Positions 13,482 through 21,547 of a stretch of 34,893 nt of DNA are shown here, piece by piece. The translations under genes were made by a program, and so were the position numbers. Numbering within the stretch: the first letter of the stretch is position 1; each line of letters starts with the position of its first letter. This DNA is from an uncultured Lachnospiraceae bacterium. GTDB taxonomy: Bacteria > Bacillota > Clostridia > Lachnospirales > Lachnospiraceae. The stretch is from contig CAMBAN010000020.1 in assembly GCA_945864145.1 (NCBI GenBank), positions 1 through 34,893 of the forward strand, written 5' to 3'. The notes under the pieces were generated by a model, which had not been told where the DNA came from, ran no database searches, and worked only from the letters and a program-made list of their open reading frames with translations.

Positions 13482-14939
13482 ATGAACGATTATGCAAAAA
13501 GCATTTCCGGGATTACAAAAGTAACAGCGCAGGCTCCCTTTCTTACGGGGAAAGGAGTTCTTACGGCTATATTGGACAGTGGAATAGATTACAGAAATAG
13601 AGAATTCATAGATAAAAATGGAAATACAAGGATTGTCGGTATTTGGGATTTGGCGGGAAATAGTGAAAAAACAGCACCACCAGAGGGATATGTACAGGGA
13701 AGCTTTTATGCGAAAGAGCAAATACAGCAGGCAATAGAAGAAAACAGCTATGAACTGGTTCCGGTGATTGACAGGTCAGGGCATGGAACGGCTGTCACAG
13801 GTGTGCTTGCAGGTACTTACGGAGGTATAGCAACAGAAAGTGACATACTGGTCATAAAATTGAATAGCATTACCAATGAGCTTTTAACAACAAGTCTGAT
13901 GCGAGGTGTGGATTTTGCGGTAAAATATGCAACTGCGCAAAATCAGCCCATAGTATTAAATATCAGCATTGGAAATAATTATGGTGATCATCAGGGAAAC
14001 TCTCTGTTAGAACGGTTTATGGATAATGCAGCAGAAGTAGGAAAAACAGCAATTGTGGTGGGTAGTGGTAATGAAGGAGCAGCAGGTGGTCATATGGCAG
14101 GTGTCCTGAATCAGGAAACAAATGTCATGCTGTCTGTGTCAGAGTATGAAACCGCACTCATGATTCAGTTATGGAAATTTGTCAAAGATAGCTTTCGGAT
14201 AAAAATCATTTCGCCCGGAGGAGAAACAGCAACGGTAGAAAACATATCTATAACAGAGCCGAAAAGCATAGAGCTAAAGTTAGGAAACACAACTGTTTTT
14301 TGCTATTTGGGAGTGCCACTTCCGTATCAGCAGCAACAGGAATTTCTGCTTCAATTTCTGGTGCAAAATGGAGGCTACATAGAAAGTGGGGTGTGGATGC
14401 TTGTATTAGAGCCTGTATCGATTGTACAAGGACAGTATCGTTTTTATCTGTCAGGAAGTGCAGTAAGAAACAGCAGAACAGGCTTTTTGCGACCAACACC
14501 GGATATGACGTTAACCATCCCTTCTACAGCACAAAAGGTTATTTCAGTAGGTGCTTATGACGTAGCTTATCAGAGTTATGCTGATTTTTCGGGGAGAGGC
14601 TATGTGTATCGATATGAGGATCAAAGTTCGGTTGGAGCACCAGACTTGATTGCAACAGTGAAACCAGATTTATCAGCTCCAGGTGTAAATATTATGGTAC
14701 CTATTGTAAATGGGGGCTATGAGGAAGTATCAGGGACTTCCTTTGCAGCTCCTTTTGTAGCAGGAATGGCAGCACTGTTAATGGAATGGGGTATCGTACG
14801 CAAAAATGACCCTTATTTGTATGGAGAAAAACTCAAAGCATTTTTGACTAAAAATGCAAGAAGACTGTCAGCGTATACGGAATATCCAAATCCGCAAGTT
14901 GGCTGGGGTGCACTTGATTTACAGACAGGATTGGATTAA
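13482..14939 (+). CDS. Subtilisin-like (S8) serine protease without signal peptide
   Basis: A 485-aa S8 protease with an intact triad: D32 (AILDSGID), H101 (RSGHGTAV) and S420 (SGTSFAAPFVAG), with oxyanion N197 (VGSGNEG). About 220 residues lie between N197 and S420, far more than in classic subtilisins. This resembles clostridial Csp-type subtilases, which carry an inserted jelly-roll domain. The catalytic Asp is only 31 residues from the N-terminus, so there is no room for a propeptide, and no signal peptide is present. It may therefore act inside the cell or during sporulation, but its target is unknown. It is monocistronic between a terminator and the argC promoter. Confidence 0.9.
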   Translation: MNDYAKSISGITKVTAQAPFLTGKGVLTAILDSGIDYRNREFIDKNGNTRIVGIWDLAGNSEKTAPPEGYVQGSFYAKEQIQQAIEENSYELVPVIDRSGHGTAVTGVLAGTYGGIATESDILVIKLNSITNELLTTSLMRGVDFAVKYATAQNQPIVLNISIGNNYGDHQGNSLLERFMDNAAEVGKTAIVVGSGNEGAAGGHMAGVLNQETNVMLSVSEYETALMIQLWKFVKDSFRIKIISPGGETATVENISITEPKSIELKLGNTTVFCYLGVPLPYQQQQEFLLQFLVQNGGYIESGVWMLVLEPVSIVQGQYRFYLSGSAVRNSRTGFLRPTPDMTLTIPSTAQKVISVGAYDVAYQSYADFSGRGYVYRYEDQSSVGAPDLIATVKPDLSAPGVNIMVPIVNGGYEEVSGTSFAAPFVAGMAALLMEWGIVRKNDPYLYGEKLKAFLTKNARRLSAYTEYPNPQVGWGALDLQTGLD

Positions 14940-14971
14940 AATAGAAAAATGTATAAATATAGAAAATAATT

Positions 14972-14980
14972 TGCTACAAT
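14972..14980 (+). promoter_or_regulatory. Extended -10 promoter of the argC operon, with possible ARG box upstream
   Basis: TGCTACAAT is an extended -10 element (TG-N-TACAAT) without a good -35 box, 34 bp before the argC ATG. Just upstream, 14948-14965 (AATGTATAAATATAGAAA) partly resembles the ArgR-binding ARG box. That match is weak and is not claimed as a site. Confidence 0.45.
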
Positions 14981-15013
14981 GAAAGCAAAGTATATACGAT
15001 GAGGAGAAAAGAC

Positions 15014-15958
15014 ATGAAAAAGGTATTTATAGATGGTAGTGAGGGTACCACCGGACTGCGTATTTTTGAAAGATTTGAAGGACGTGATGATATTGAAATT
15101 ATGAAAATCCCTTCAGAACTCAGAAAAGACCCAGCCGAGGTGAAAAAATATATCAATGCATCAGATATTACATTTTTATGCTTACCGGATGCTGCTGCAA
15201 AAGAAGCAGTTGCCATGGTAGAAAATGAAAACACAATTATCATTGATACCTCTACAGCCCATAGAACAGAAGAAGGCTGGGCATACGGATATCCGGAGCT
15301 TTCAAAGGAGCATAGAGAAAAAATCAGAAATGGCAAGCGTATTGCAGTGCCGGGCTGCTATGCAACGGGATTTATCACACTTGCGTATCCTTTAGTGGCA
15401 GGCGGTATTTTACCAAAGGATTATCCTGTTTCTGTTTTTGCAGTATCAGGCTACAGCGGAGGCGGAAAAAAGCTGATTGCAGAGTATGAAAATCCGGAAC
15501 GTGATAAAAAGTATGGTTCTGCAAGAATGTACGCATGGGGACAGACTCATAAGCATTTAAAGGAAATGCAGAAAATTACAGGCTTAGACAGAATGCCTCT
15601 GTTTTCACCAATGACAACAGATTATTACAGTGGCATGGTGGTAGAGTTACCCCTTTATACAGAATTGTTAAAAGAAAAGAAAACACCGGAAGAAATCAGA
15701 AATTACCTTGCTGATTATTATGCCGGTGAGAAATTTATCAAGGTTATGCCATTTGGAGCAGATGTAGAAGCAGGAGGAGTTCTTTTCTCTGATGCATGCT
15801 CCGGTTGGGACGGTATAGAGATTTATGTAACAGGTAATGAGGACAGAGTCATTGTGGCTTCTCGTTTTGATAATTTGGGAAAAGGCGCATCCGGCGCCGC
15901 AGTTCAGTGCTTAAATATTGTACTTGGCTGTGAAGAAGAGAAAGGCTTGGTTTTGTAA
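15014..15958 (+). CDS. argC: N-acetyl-gamma-glutamyl-phosphate reductase, type 2
   Basis: A 314-aa NADPH-dependent reductase of arginine synthesis that turns N-acetylglutamyl-5-phosphate into the semialdehyde. The N-terminal dinucleotide loop is FIDGSEGTTGLRI, the catalytic Cys is C115 in VPGCYATGF, and GKGASGAAVQ near the end is typical. The short length and SEGTTG loop place it in the type 2 group. GAGGAG lies 7 nt before the ATG at 15014. The track's ATG at 14999 overlaps that ribosome site and is rejected. No argJ, argB or argD is adjacent, so the gene stands apart from the usual cluster. It leads a five-gene operon. Confidence 0.92.
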   Translation: MKKVFIDGSEGTTGLRIFERFEGRDDIEIMKIPSELRKDPAEVKKYINASDITFLCLPDAAAKEAVAMVENENTIIIDTSTAHRTEEGWAYGYPELSKEHREKIRNGKRIAVPGCYATGFITLAYPLVAGGILPKDYPVSVFAVSGYSGGGKKLIAEYENPERDKKYGSARMYAWGQTHKHLKEMQKITGLDRMPLFSPMTTDYYSGMVVELPLYTELLKEKKTPEEIRNYLADYYAGEKFIKVMPFGADVEAGGVLFSDACSGWDGIEIYVTGNEDRVIVASRFDNLGKGASGAAVQCLNIVLGCEEEKGLVL

Positions 15959-17403
15959 TGAGACTTCCGGAGAAGTTTGAAAGAAGAATGCAGGATATGC
16001 TTGGGGAAGCGTATCCTGCTTTCTTACGAAGTTATGATATGGAAAAATATCAGTCCCTGCGTATCAATCCATTAAAAGGGGATAAGGAAAAGTTTCTGAC
16101 ACTTGCGTCGTTTTCAATGGAACAAGTTCCATGGGAAAAGAATGGTTTGTATTATAGTATAACAGACCAGCCGGGCAAACATCCCTGGCATGAAGCAGGC
16201 GTGTATTATATTCAGGAGCCAAGTGCTATGGCACCTGCAGCATATCTGGAAGCAAAACCGGGAGAACGTATTTTAGATTTATGTGCAGCTCCCGGAGGAA
16301 AGTCAACGCAGGTAGCTTCTTATTTGCAGGGAGAAGGACTGCTTGTCTGTAATGAAATTCATCCACAGAGAGCAAAAATTCTGGCGGAAAATATAGAACG
16401 TATGGGTATCAGCAATGCTCTTGTAACAAATGAGACACCACAAAAGCTGGCAGAGGTATTTGACTGTTTTTTTGACAGAGTATTAGTAGATGCACCTTGT
16501 TCGGGAGAAGGCATGTTTCGTAAGAATGAGGATGCGCAGACAGAATGGAGTCCTGAAAATGTACAACTTTGTGCAGACAGACAGGATGAGATTTTAGACT
16601 GCGCAGACAGTATGTTAAAGCCAAATGGCAGACTGGTGTATTCGACTTGTACCTTTGCACCGGCTGAAAATGAAGGCAGTATTTCCCGCTTTTTACAAAG
16701 ACATCCGGAGTATGAAATCGTAGAAGTACCTTTTTCAGGCGGCATGGAGCCCGGTGTACCTGCATGGGGAGACGGTAACCCGATGCTTGCACGTACGATT
16801 CGTTTATGGCCACATAAATGTAAGGGAGAGGGACACTTTTTAGCAGTATTGCAAAAGAAGGGAGAAGCCGGAGCAAGTTATGAAGGCTTTTCTAAATATG
16901 GCTATGAATATGGAGTGCTTCCTGAAAAAGAAGGAAGCAGCAAGGGGAAAAAGGGAAAAGAAAAGAATAAAAACAATAAGACAGATATTATTAAGAGCGT
17001 ATTGGAGTTTCAAAAGGAAAATCTTAAGATTGACTTATTTTCCATGAAAAACCAGGGACTTCTTGCTTTCGGAGAACAGGTTTACCTGTTGCCAGAGGGA
17101 ATGCCGGCCTTACATGGCTTAAAGGTACTAAGACCGGGACTTCATCTTGGCACAATAAAAAAGGAACGTTTTGAGCCATCTCATGCATTGGCACTTTTCT
17201 TAAAACCGGAGCAGGCAGTACATGTGATGGAACTTTCTTCGAAGGAGCCGCAGGCAGCAGCTTTTATACAGGGACAAACCTTAAATTATGACGGAGAAAA
17301 GGGCTGGTATCTGATAACGGTAGACGGTTATAGCCTTGGCTGGGGAAAGCTTGCCGGACAGATTATGAAAAATCATTATCCCAAGGGACTTAGAAAAGGA
17401 TAA
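15958..17403 (+). CDS. rsmF: RsmF-like rRNA (cytosine-C5) methyltransferase
   Basis: A 481-aa SAM-dependent NOL1/NOP2/Sun-family enzyme that methylates cytosine in ribosomal RNA. The SAM-binding site is ILDLCAAPGGKSTQVA at about 104-119. The two family cysteines are C181 in DAPCSGEGMFRK and C231 in YSTCTFAPAENE. The C-terminal third is a PUA-like RNA-binding region, separated by a Lys/Gly/Asn-rich linker (about 325-345). Length matches RsmF of enterobacteria (479 aa) rather than RsmB, which has an NusB-like N-terminus absent here. The exact target base is inferred. The start codon overlaps the argC stop (TAATG), implying coupled translation. Confidence 0.9.
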   Translation: MRLPEKFERRMQDMLGEAYPAFLRSYDMEKYQSLRINPLKGDKEKFLTLASFSMEQVPWEKNGLYYSITDQPGKHPWHEAGVYYIQEPSAMAPAAYLEAKPGERILDLCAAPGGKSTQVASYLQGEGLLVCNEIHPQRAKILAENIERMGISNALVTNETPQKLAEVFDCFFDRVLVDAPCSGEGMFRKNEDAQTEWSPENVQLCADRQDEILDCADSMLKPNGRLVYSTCTFAPAENEGSISRFLQRHPEYEIVEVPFSGGMEPGVPAWGDGNPMLARTIRLWPHKCKGEGHFLAVLQKKGEAGASYEGFSKYGYEYGVLPEKEGSSKGKKGKEKNKNNKTDIIKSVLEFQKENLKIDLFSMKNQGLLAFGEQVYLLPEGMPALHGLKVLRPGLHLGTIKKERFEPSHALALFLKPEQAVHVMELSSKEPQAAAFIQGQTLNYDGEKGWYLITVDGYSLGWGKLAGQIMKNHYPKGLRKG

Positions 17404-17408
17404 CAGAA

Positions 17409-18755
17409 ATGAAACCAAAGAACAGAACATTAACAGAAGGAAATCCAACAAAGCTGATTTTACTTTTTGCCATTCCCATTTTTATTGGCAATCTGTTTCA
17501 GATATTTTATAGCTTGATTGATACGAAAATTGTAGGAAGCATTTTAGGAGAAACAGCACTGGCAGCAGTAGGCTCTGTTTCTACCCTAAATAACCTGCTG
17601 ACCGGTTTCTTTAACGGACTGACATTAGGATTTAGTGTGATATTGGCAAGATTTTACGGAAGCGGAAACGAGAAAGAGTTTAAAAAGTATGTGGCAGGAG
17701 CCATTGAACTTGGATTTTTGACTGCTATTGTGGTAATCAGTGTGGTATTACTTGGATTGGAGCCTGTTTTACGTTTTATGAATGTACCGGATGATCAGTT
17801 TATGCTGGCAAAGGACTACGTATTTATCCTCGTAGCAGGTATGTTCATTACACTGTCTTACAACCTTTGTGCAAATACCTTACGTGCTATTGGAGATTCT
17901 GTAACGCCGCTTATTTTCCTGGTCATTGCTTCTGTCACCAATATTATTCTGGATTATACTTTTATTTTAAATTGGGGGCTGGGCGTAAAAGGCGCTGCTA
18001 TTGCGACAGTATTGTCACAATTTCTGTCAGTAGTGCTTTGCATGATTAGAATTATAAAGGCATTCCCTGTGCTGCATGTAAAAAGAGCAGATTTTAAGCT
18101 GACGAAGGAAAGAGTAGGAAAACTATACGAAAGTGGTCTGTCCATGGGACTTATGTCCAGTCTTGTCAATGTAGGTACCTTGATTTTGCAGACAGGCATC
18201 AATCAGCTGGGAACGAATACGATTGTTGCACATACGGCGGCAAGAAAGGTATTTGAAATCTGGGCACTGCCGGGTAGTGTATTAGGTGCTTCCATGGCAA
18301 CCTATTGCGGTCAGAATTATGGTGCACACCGTTATGACAGAATCAGACAGGGTCTAAAGAGTGTTTTAACCATAGGAGCTTGTTGGGCAATAGCAGTTTT
18401 TTTTATGGCACATACAATTTCTCCTTATTTGATTTCGTTTATTGCCAGTACAAAAAACGAGGAAATCATTTACTGGGGTTCTACTTATTTAAAAACAGAT
18501 ATGTCATTTATGATTGTCTGTGTTTTGATTGTGGTATTACGAAATTCCATGCAGGGATTTGGAGATGCCAAAACACCAATTGTATCCAGTACGATTGAGC
18601 TTTGCGGAAAAATTATTTTTGCAGGCTTCTTTGTAAAAATATTCGGATATTGGGCAATCATATGGACAGAACCAATTATATGGATTTGCATGGTCATTCC
18701 ATTGATTGTTATGACCTTGAAAAATCCGGTTATACGAGAAAAAGGAAAGGAATAG
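17409..18755 (+). CDS. MATE-family multidrug/cation exporter (first copy)
   Basis: A 448-aa membrane protein with about 12 hydrophobic helices and the MATE pattern. The N-terminal half begins NPTKLILLFAIPIFIGNLFQIFYSLIDT, and the duplicated second half contains QTGINQLGTNTIVAHTAA. It probably exports a cationic or toxic compound using a Na+ or H+ gradient; the substrate is unknown. AAAGGA is about 7 nt upstream of the ATG, and the gene begins 5 nt after rsmF. It is followed 11 nt later by a second, clearly divergent MATE gene. Confidence 0.9.
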   Translation: MKPKNRTLTEGNPTKLILLFAIPIFIGNLFQIFYSLIDTKIVGSILGETALAAVGSVSTLNNLLTGFFNGLTLGFSVILARFYGSGNEKEFKKYVAGAIELGFLTAIVVISVVLLGLEPVLRFMNVPDDQFMLAKDYVFILVAGMFITLSYNLCANTLRAIGDSVTPLIFLVIASVTNIILDYTFILNWGLGVKGAAIATVLSQFLSVVLCMIRIIKAFPVLHVKRADFKLTKERVGKLYESGLSMGLMSSLVNVGTLILQTGINQLGTNTIVAHTAARKVFEIWALPGSVLGASMATYCGQNYGAHRYDRIRQGLKSVLTIGACWAIAVFFMAHTISPYLISFIASTKNEEIIYWGSTYLKTDMSFMIVCVLIVVLRNSMQGFGDAKTPIVSSTIELCGKIIFAGFFVKIFGYWAIIWTEPIIWICMVIPLIVMTLKNPVIREKGKE

Positions 18756-18766
18756 CGATTATTCAT

Positions 18767-20122
18767 ATGGCGAAAAAATATGAGATGGATATGTGCAGTG
18801 GCTCTTTGTTTAAAAAGATGTTAGTATTTGCACTGCCATTGATGTTTTCCAGCATTTTACAGCTTTTATTTAATGCAGCAGATGTTGTAGTAGTGGGACG
18901 ATTTGCAGGTGATAATGCGTTAGCGGCAGTTGGTTCTACCGGTTCTTTGATAAACCTGCTGACGAATCTCTTTGTAGGTCTTTCCGTTGGTACGAATGTA
19001 CTTGTGGCACAGTTTTACGGTGCAAAAAGGGAAAAGGATTTACAGGAAACCATACATACCTCTATGCTGCTTGGTTTGTATAGTGGTATTTTACTTACGA
19101 TTTTAGGAATTGTGGCAACCAAACAGATATTGATACTTATGCAGTCACCGAAGGAAGTATTGGATTTATCGGCACTGTATTTAAAGATATATTTTCTTGG
19201 CATGACTGCTACTATGATTTATAACTTTGGCAGTGCAATATTGAGAGCAGTAGGAGATACGAGAAGACCTCTTTACTATTTGTTTTTTGCAGGTATCATC
19301 AATGTCATTTTGAATTTGATATTTGTAATAGGCTTTCGCATGGGCGTTGCAGGTGTTGCAGCAGCAACAGCGATTTCACAGACAATTTCTGCGGCGCTTG
19401 TAGTCAGATGCCTGATGAAGGAGCAGGGAAGTATCCATTTGTCCTTAAAGGCCTTAAAGCTGCATGAGGACAAGGTGAAAAAAATCATTCGTGTCGGTTT
19501 GCCTGCAGGCTTTCAGGGGATGGTATTTTCTTTATCCAATGTAGTCATTCAATCAGCCATCAATAGCTTTGGTGCTGTGATTGTAGCTGGAAATTCCGCA
19601 GCGGCAAATATCGAAGGCTTTGTGTATGTAGCGATGAATGCTTTTTATCAGACGACGGTGTCCTTTACCAGTCAGAACTATGGAGCGAAAAAGTTTAAAC
19701 GTATCAAACAGATTTTATATATTGGTGAGTTGTATGTTATTTTAACAGGTGTTATTTTGGGAAATGCAGTTGTCATTTTTGGAACACAGCTGTTAGGTAT
19801 TTATTCAGAAAGTACAGAGGTCATCGTGGCAGGACTTGCAAGACTTCATGTAATATGTGCGACTTATGAACTTTGCGGCATGATGGATGTATTAGTAGGG
19901 TCACTTCGAGGGATTGGCTATTCCATTTTACCGATGATAGTATCCTTAATCGGAGCCTGTGGACTACGACTTGTCTGGATTTATACTGTGTTTCAAATAC
20001 CGCAGTACCATGTCATCCACACTGTCTATTTGTCCTATCCGATTACCTGGACCATTACAATGACTGTTCACCTGATTTGTTTTATCTGGGCTTATAGAAA
20101 AATAGTGAGAAAGGAAGCATAA
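18767..20122 (+). CDS. MATE-family multidrug/cation exporter (second copy)
   Basis: A 451-aa MATE transporter with about 12 helices. It begins MAKKYEMDMCSGSLFKKML and continues LMFSSILQLLFNAADVVVVGRFAG, with the paired signature QSAINSFGAVIVAGNSAAANIEGF in the second half. The track's 506-aa version starts inside the previous MATE gene in another frame; the extra 55 residues are not MATE-like and are rejected. No ribosome site is well placed for this ATG (AAAGGAA ends about 15 nt before). An in-frame ATG at 18785, or coupling to the upstream stop at 18755, is therefore possible. It differs from the first copy enough to expect a separate substrate. Confidence 0.88.
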   Translation: MAKKYEMDMCSGSLFKKMLVFALPLMFSSILQLLFNAADVVVVGRFAGDNALAAVGSTGSLINLLTNLFVGLSVGTNVLVAQFYGAKREKDLQETIHTSMLLGLYSGILLTILGIVATKQILILMQSPKEVLDLSALYLKIYFLGMTATMIYNFGSAILRAVGDTRRPLYYLFFAGIINVILNLIFVIGFRMGVAGVAAATAISQTISAALVVRCLMKEQGSIHLSLKALKLHEDKVKKIIRVGLPAGFQGMVFSLSNVVIQSAINSFGAVIVAGNSAAANIEGFVYVAMNAFYQTTVSFTSQNYGAKKFKRIKQILYIGELYVILTGVILGNAVVIFGTQLLGIYSESTEVIVAGLARLHVICATYELCGMMDVLVGSLRGIGYSILPMIVSLIGACGLRLVWIYTVFQIPQYHVIHTVYLSYPITWTITMTVHLICFIWAYRKIVRKEA

Positions 20123-20126
20123 AAGT

Positions 20127-21296
20127 ATGACAGAAATAGGATCAACCAGAATGAAACATTTTTCAACCGGTATTTTTACAGAGTTGAATGAGAAAAAAGA
20201 GGAAATGGAAAAGAAAGGGAAAAAGCTGTACAACCTTTTTGTAGGAACGCCTGATTTTCCACCTGCACCACACATTATGGAAGCTGTGCAAAAAAGTGCA
20301 GCAAGTCCGGAAGCATATAAATATTCCTTAAAGGATTTACCGGAGCTTTTAGATGCAGTTGTGGATTACTATAAGGAACGCTTTGATGTAACGGTTACAC
20401 CGGACATGATTACCGGTGTACATGGATCACAGGAGGGAATCGGACATTTATGTATGGCACTTTGTGACCCGGGAGACTTGGTATTATTACCAAATCCCGG
20501 TTATCCGATTTTTGAAGCCGGCGCCTATCTTGCACAGACAGAGCAGTATTTTTATCCGCTGTTAGAAGAAAATCACTTTTTGCCGGTGCTTTCAGACATT
20601 CCGGAGGATGTGGCAAAGCGTGCAAAACTGATGATTGTATCCTATCCTTATAATCCGGTTTGCAAGGTGGCTCCGGACAGCTTTTATGATGAATTAATTG
20701 CGTTTGCTAAAAAATATGACATCTTTGTCATTCATGATAATGCTTATTCAGATATTATTTATGATGGCAGAGTTGGCGGTTCTTTTTTGAAGCACAAGGG
20801 TGCGCTGGAAATTGGTGCAGAGTTTTTCTCTTTATCTAAATCCTTTAATGTGACAGGTGCTCGTGTGTCCTTTATGATAGGTAGAAAGGATGCTATTGAT
20901 GCAATGAAGTTGTTGCGTTCCCAAATAGACTTCGGCACTTTTATTCCGGTGCAGAGAGGGGCAATTGCAGCATTAAGGGGACCGAAGGACTATGTAAAAG
21001 AGCAGTGCCAAAAATATCAGGAAAGACGAGATGCTTTGTGCGGTGGCTTTCGCAGCATCGGTTGGGATGTGCCTGACAGTGAAGGAACGATGTTCGTATG
21101 GGCACCGATTCCTGAAAAATATAAAACTTCAAGAGAGTTTGTCATGGACATGGTAGAAAAGGCCGGTGTACTTTGTACACCCGGTGATGCGTTTGGTTCT
21201 CTGGGTGAAGGCTATGTAAGATTTGCACTGGTGCTTCCACCCGAAGAACTAAAAGAGGCAGTAAAAGCCGTCAAAGAAAGTGGAATATTGAACTAA
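20127..21296 (+). CDS. PLP-dependent class I/II aminotransferase
   Basis: A 389-aa fold-type I aminotransferase close to the aspartate/LL-diaminopimelate aminotransferase group. The cofactor lysine is K238 in FFSLSKSFNVTGAR. HDNAYSDIIYDG holds the Asp and Tyr that contact PLP, and GTMFVWAPIP lies near the C-terminus. The Asn of the NPTG-type loop is kept, in SYPYNPVCKVA. The amino donor and product cannot be read from sequence, and DapL is only one possibility. It is the last gene of the argC operon, 4 nt after the second MATE gene, and is followed by a strong terminator. Confidence 0.9.
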   Translation: MTEIGSTRMKHFSTGIFTELNEKKEEMEKKGKKLYNLFVGTPDFPPAPHIMEAVQKSAASPEAYKYSLKDLPELLDAVVDYYKERFDVTVTPDMITGVHGSQEGIGHLCMALCDPGDLVLLPNPGYPIFEAGAYLAQTEQYFYPLLEENHFLPVLSDIPEDVAKRAKLMIVSYPYNPVCKVAPDSFYDELIAFAKKYDIFVIHDNAYSDIIYDGRVGGSFLKHKGALEIGAEFFSLSKSFNVTGARVSFMIGRKDAIDAMKLLRSQIDFGTFIPVQRGAIAALRGPKDYVKEQCQKYQERRDALCGGFRSIGWDVPDSEGTMFVWAPIPEKYKTSREFVMDMVEKAGVLCTPGDAFGSLGEGYVRFALVLPPEELKEAVKAVKESGILN

Positions 21297-21315
21297 AATG
21301 GACAAAATTGCAAAG

Positions 21316-21356
21316 AAAACGGTACAAAATGAATAATTTTGTACCGTTTTTATTTT
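21316..21356 (+). terminator. Rho-independent terminator of the argC operon
   Basis: AAAACGGTACAAAA pairs perfectly with TTTTGTACCGTTTT (14 bp) around a 7-nt loop and runs into TTTTTATTTTA. Its symmetry would allow use from both strands. Confidence 0.88.
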
Positions 21357-21387
21357 ACTCCAGTTGTGAAAATGTACAAAAACACAA

Positions 21388-21396
21388 TGATATAAT
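21388..21396 (+). promoter_or_regulatory. Probable extended -10 promoter of the giant pectinase gene
   Basis: TGATATAAT is a perfect extended -10, with TTGTGA (21364-21369) too far upstream (21 nt) to be a good -35. A second TATAAT lies at 21464-21469, with TTGACG 22 nt before it. Two TTGCAT copies (21401-21406, 21415-21420) follow the first -10. The 5' leader would be about 145 nt from the first promoter, and no known riboswitch was recognised. Confidence 0.45.
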
Positions 21397-21547
21397 AGAA
21401 TTGCATGGTCATATTTGCATAGTATACATAAAATGTTGACGAGAAACTTCGTGAAAGTGCACATATAATACAAGTATGTGTAAATGGAGAATTTTCCAAT
21501 CTGAATAGAAGTAAGGGTTATAAAAAAAGAATGGGAGGATGCGCAGT

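Noticed and set aside
14948-14965. ARG box (ArgR site) upstream of argC
   Set aside because: About two thirds of positions fit and the region is AT-rich, so the match could be chance; mentioned only in the promoter entry.
16409-16876. 155-aa - strand ORF inside rsmF (and 16359..16745)
   Set aside because: Both overlap each other and the catalytic region of rsmF on the opposite strand; no start signal.
18602-18766. N-terminal extension of the second MATE protein in the ORF track
   Set aside because: The extra 55 residues come from the first MATE gene read in another frame and do not resemble a MATE start.
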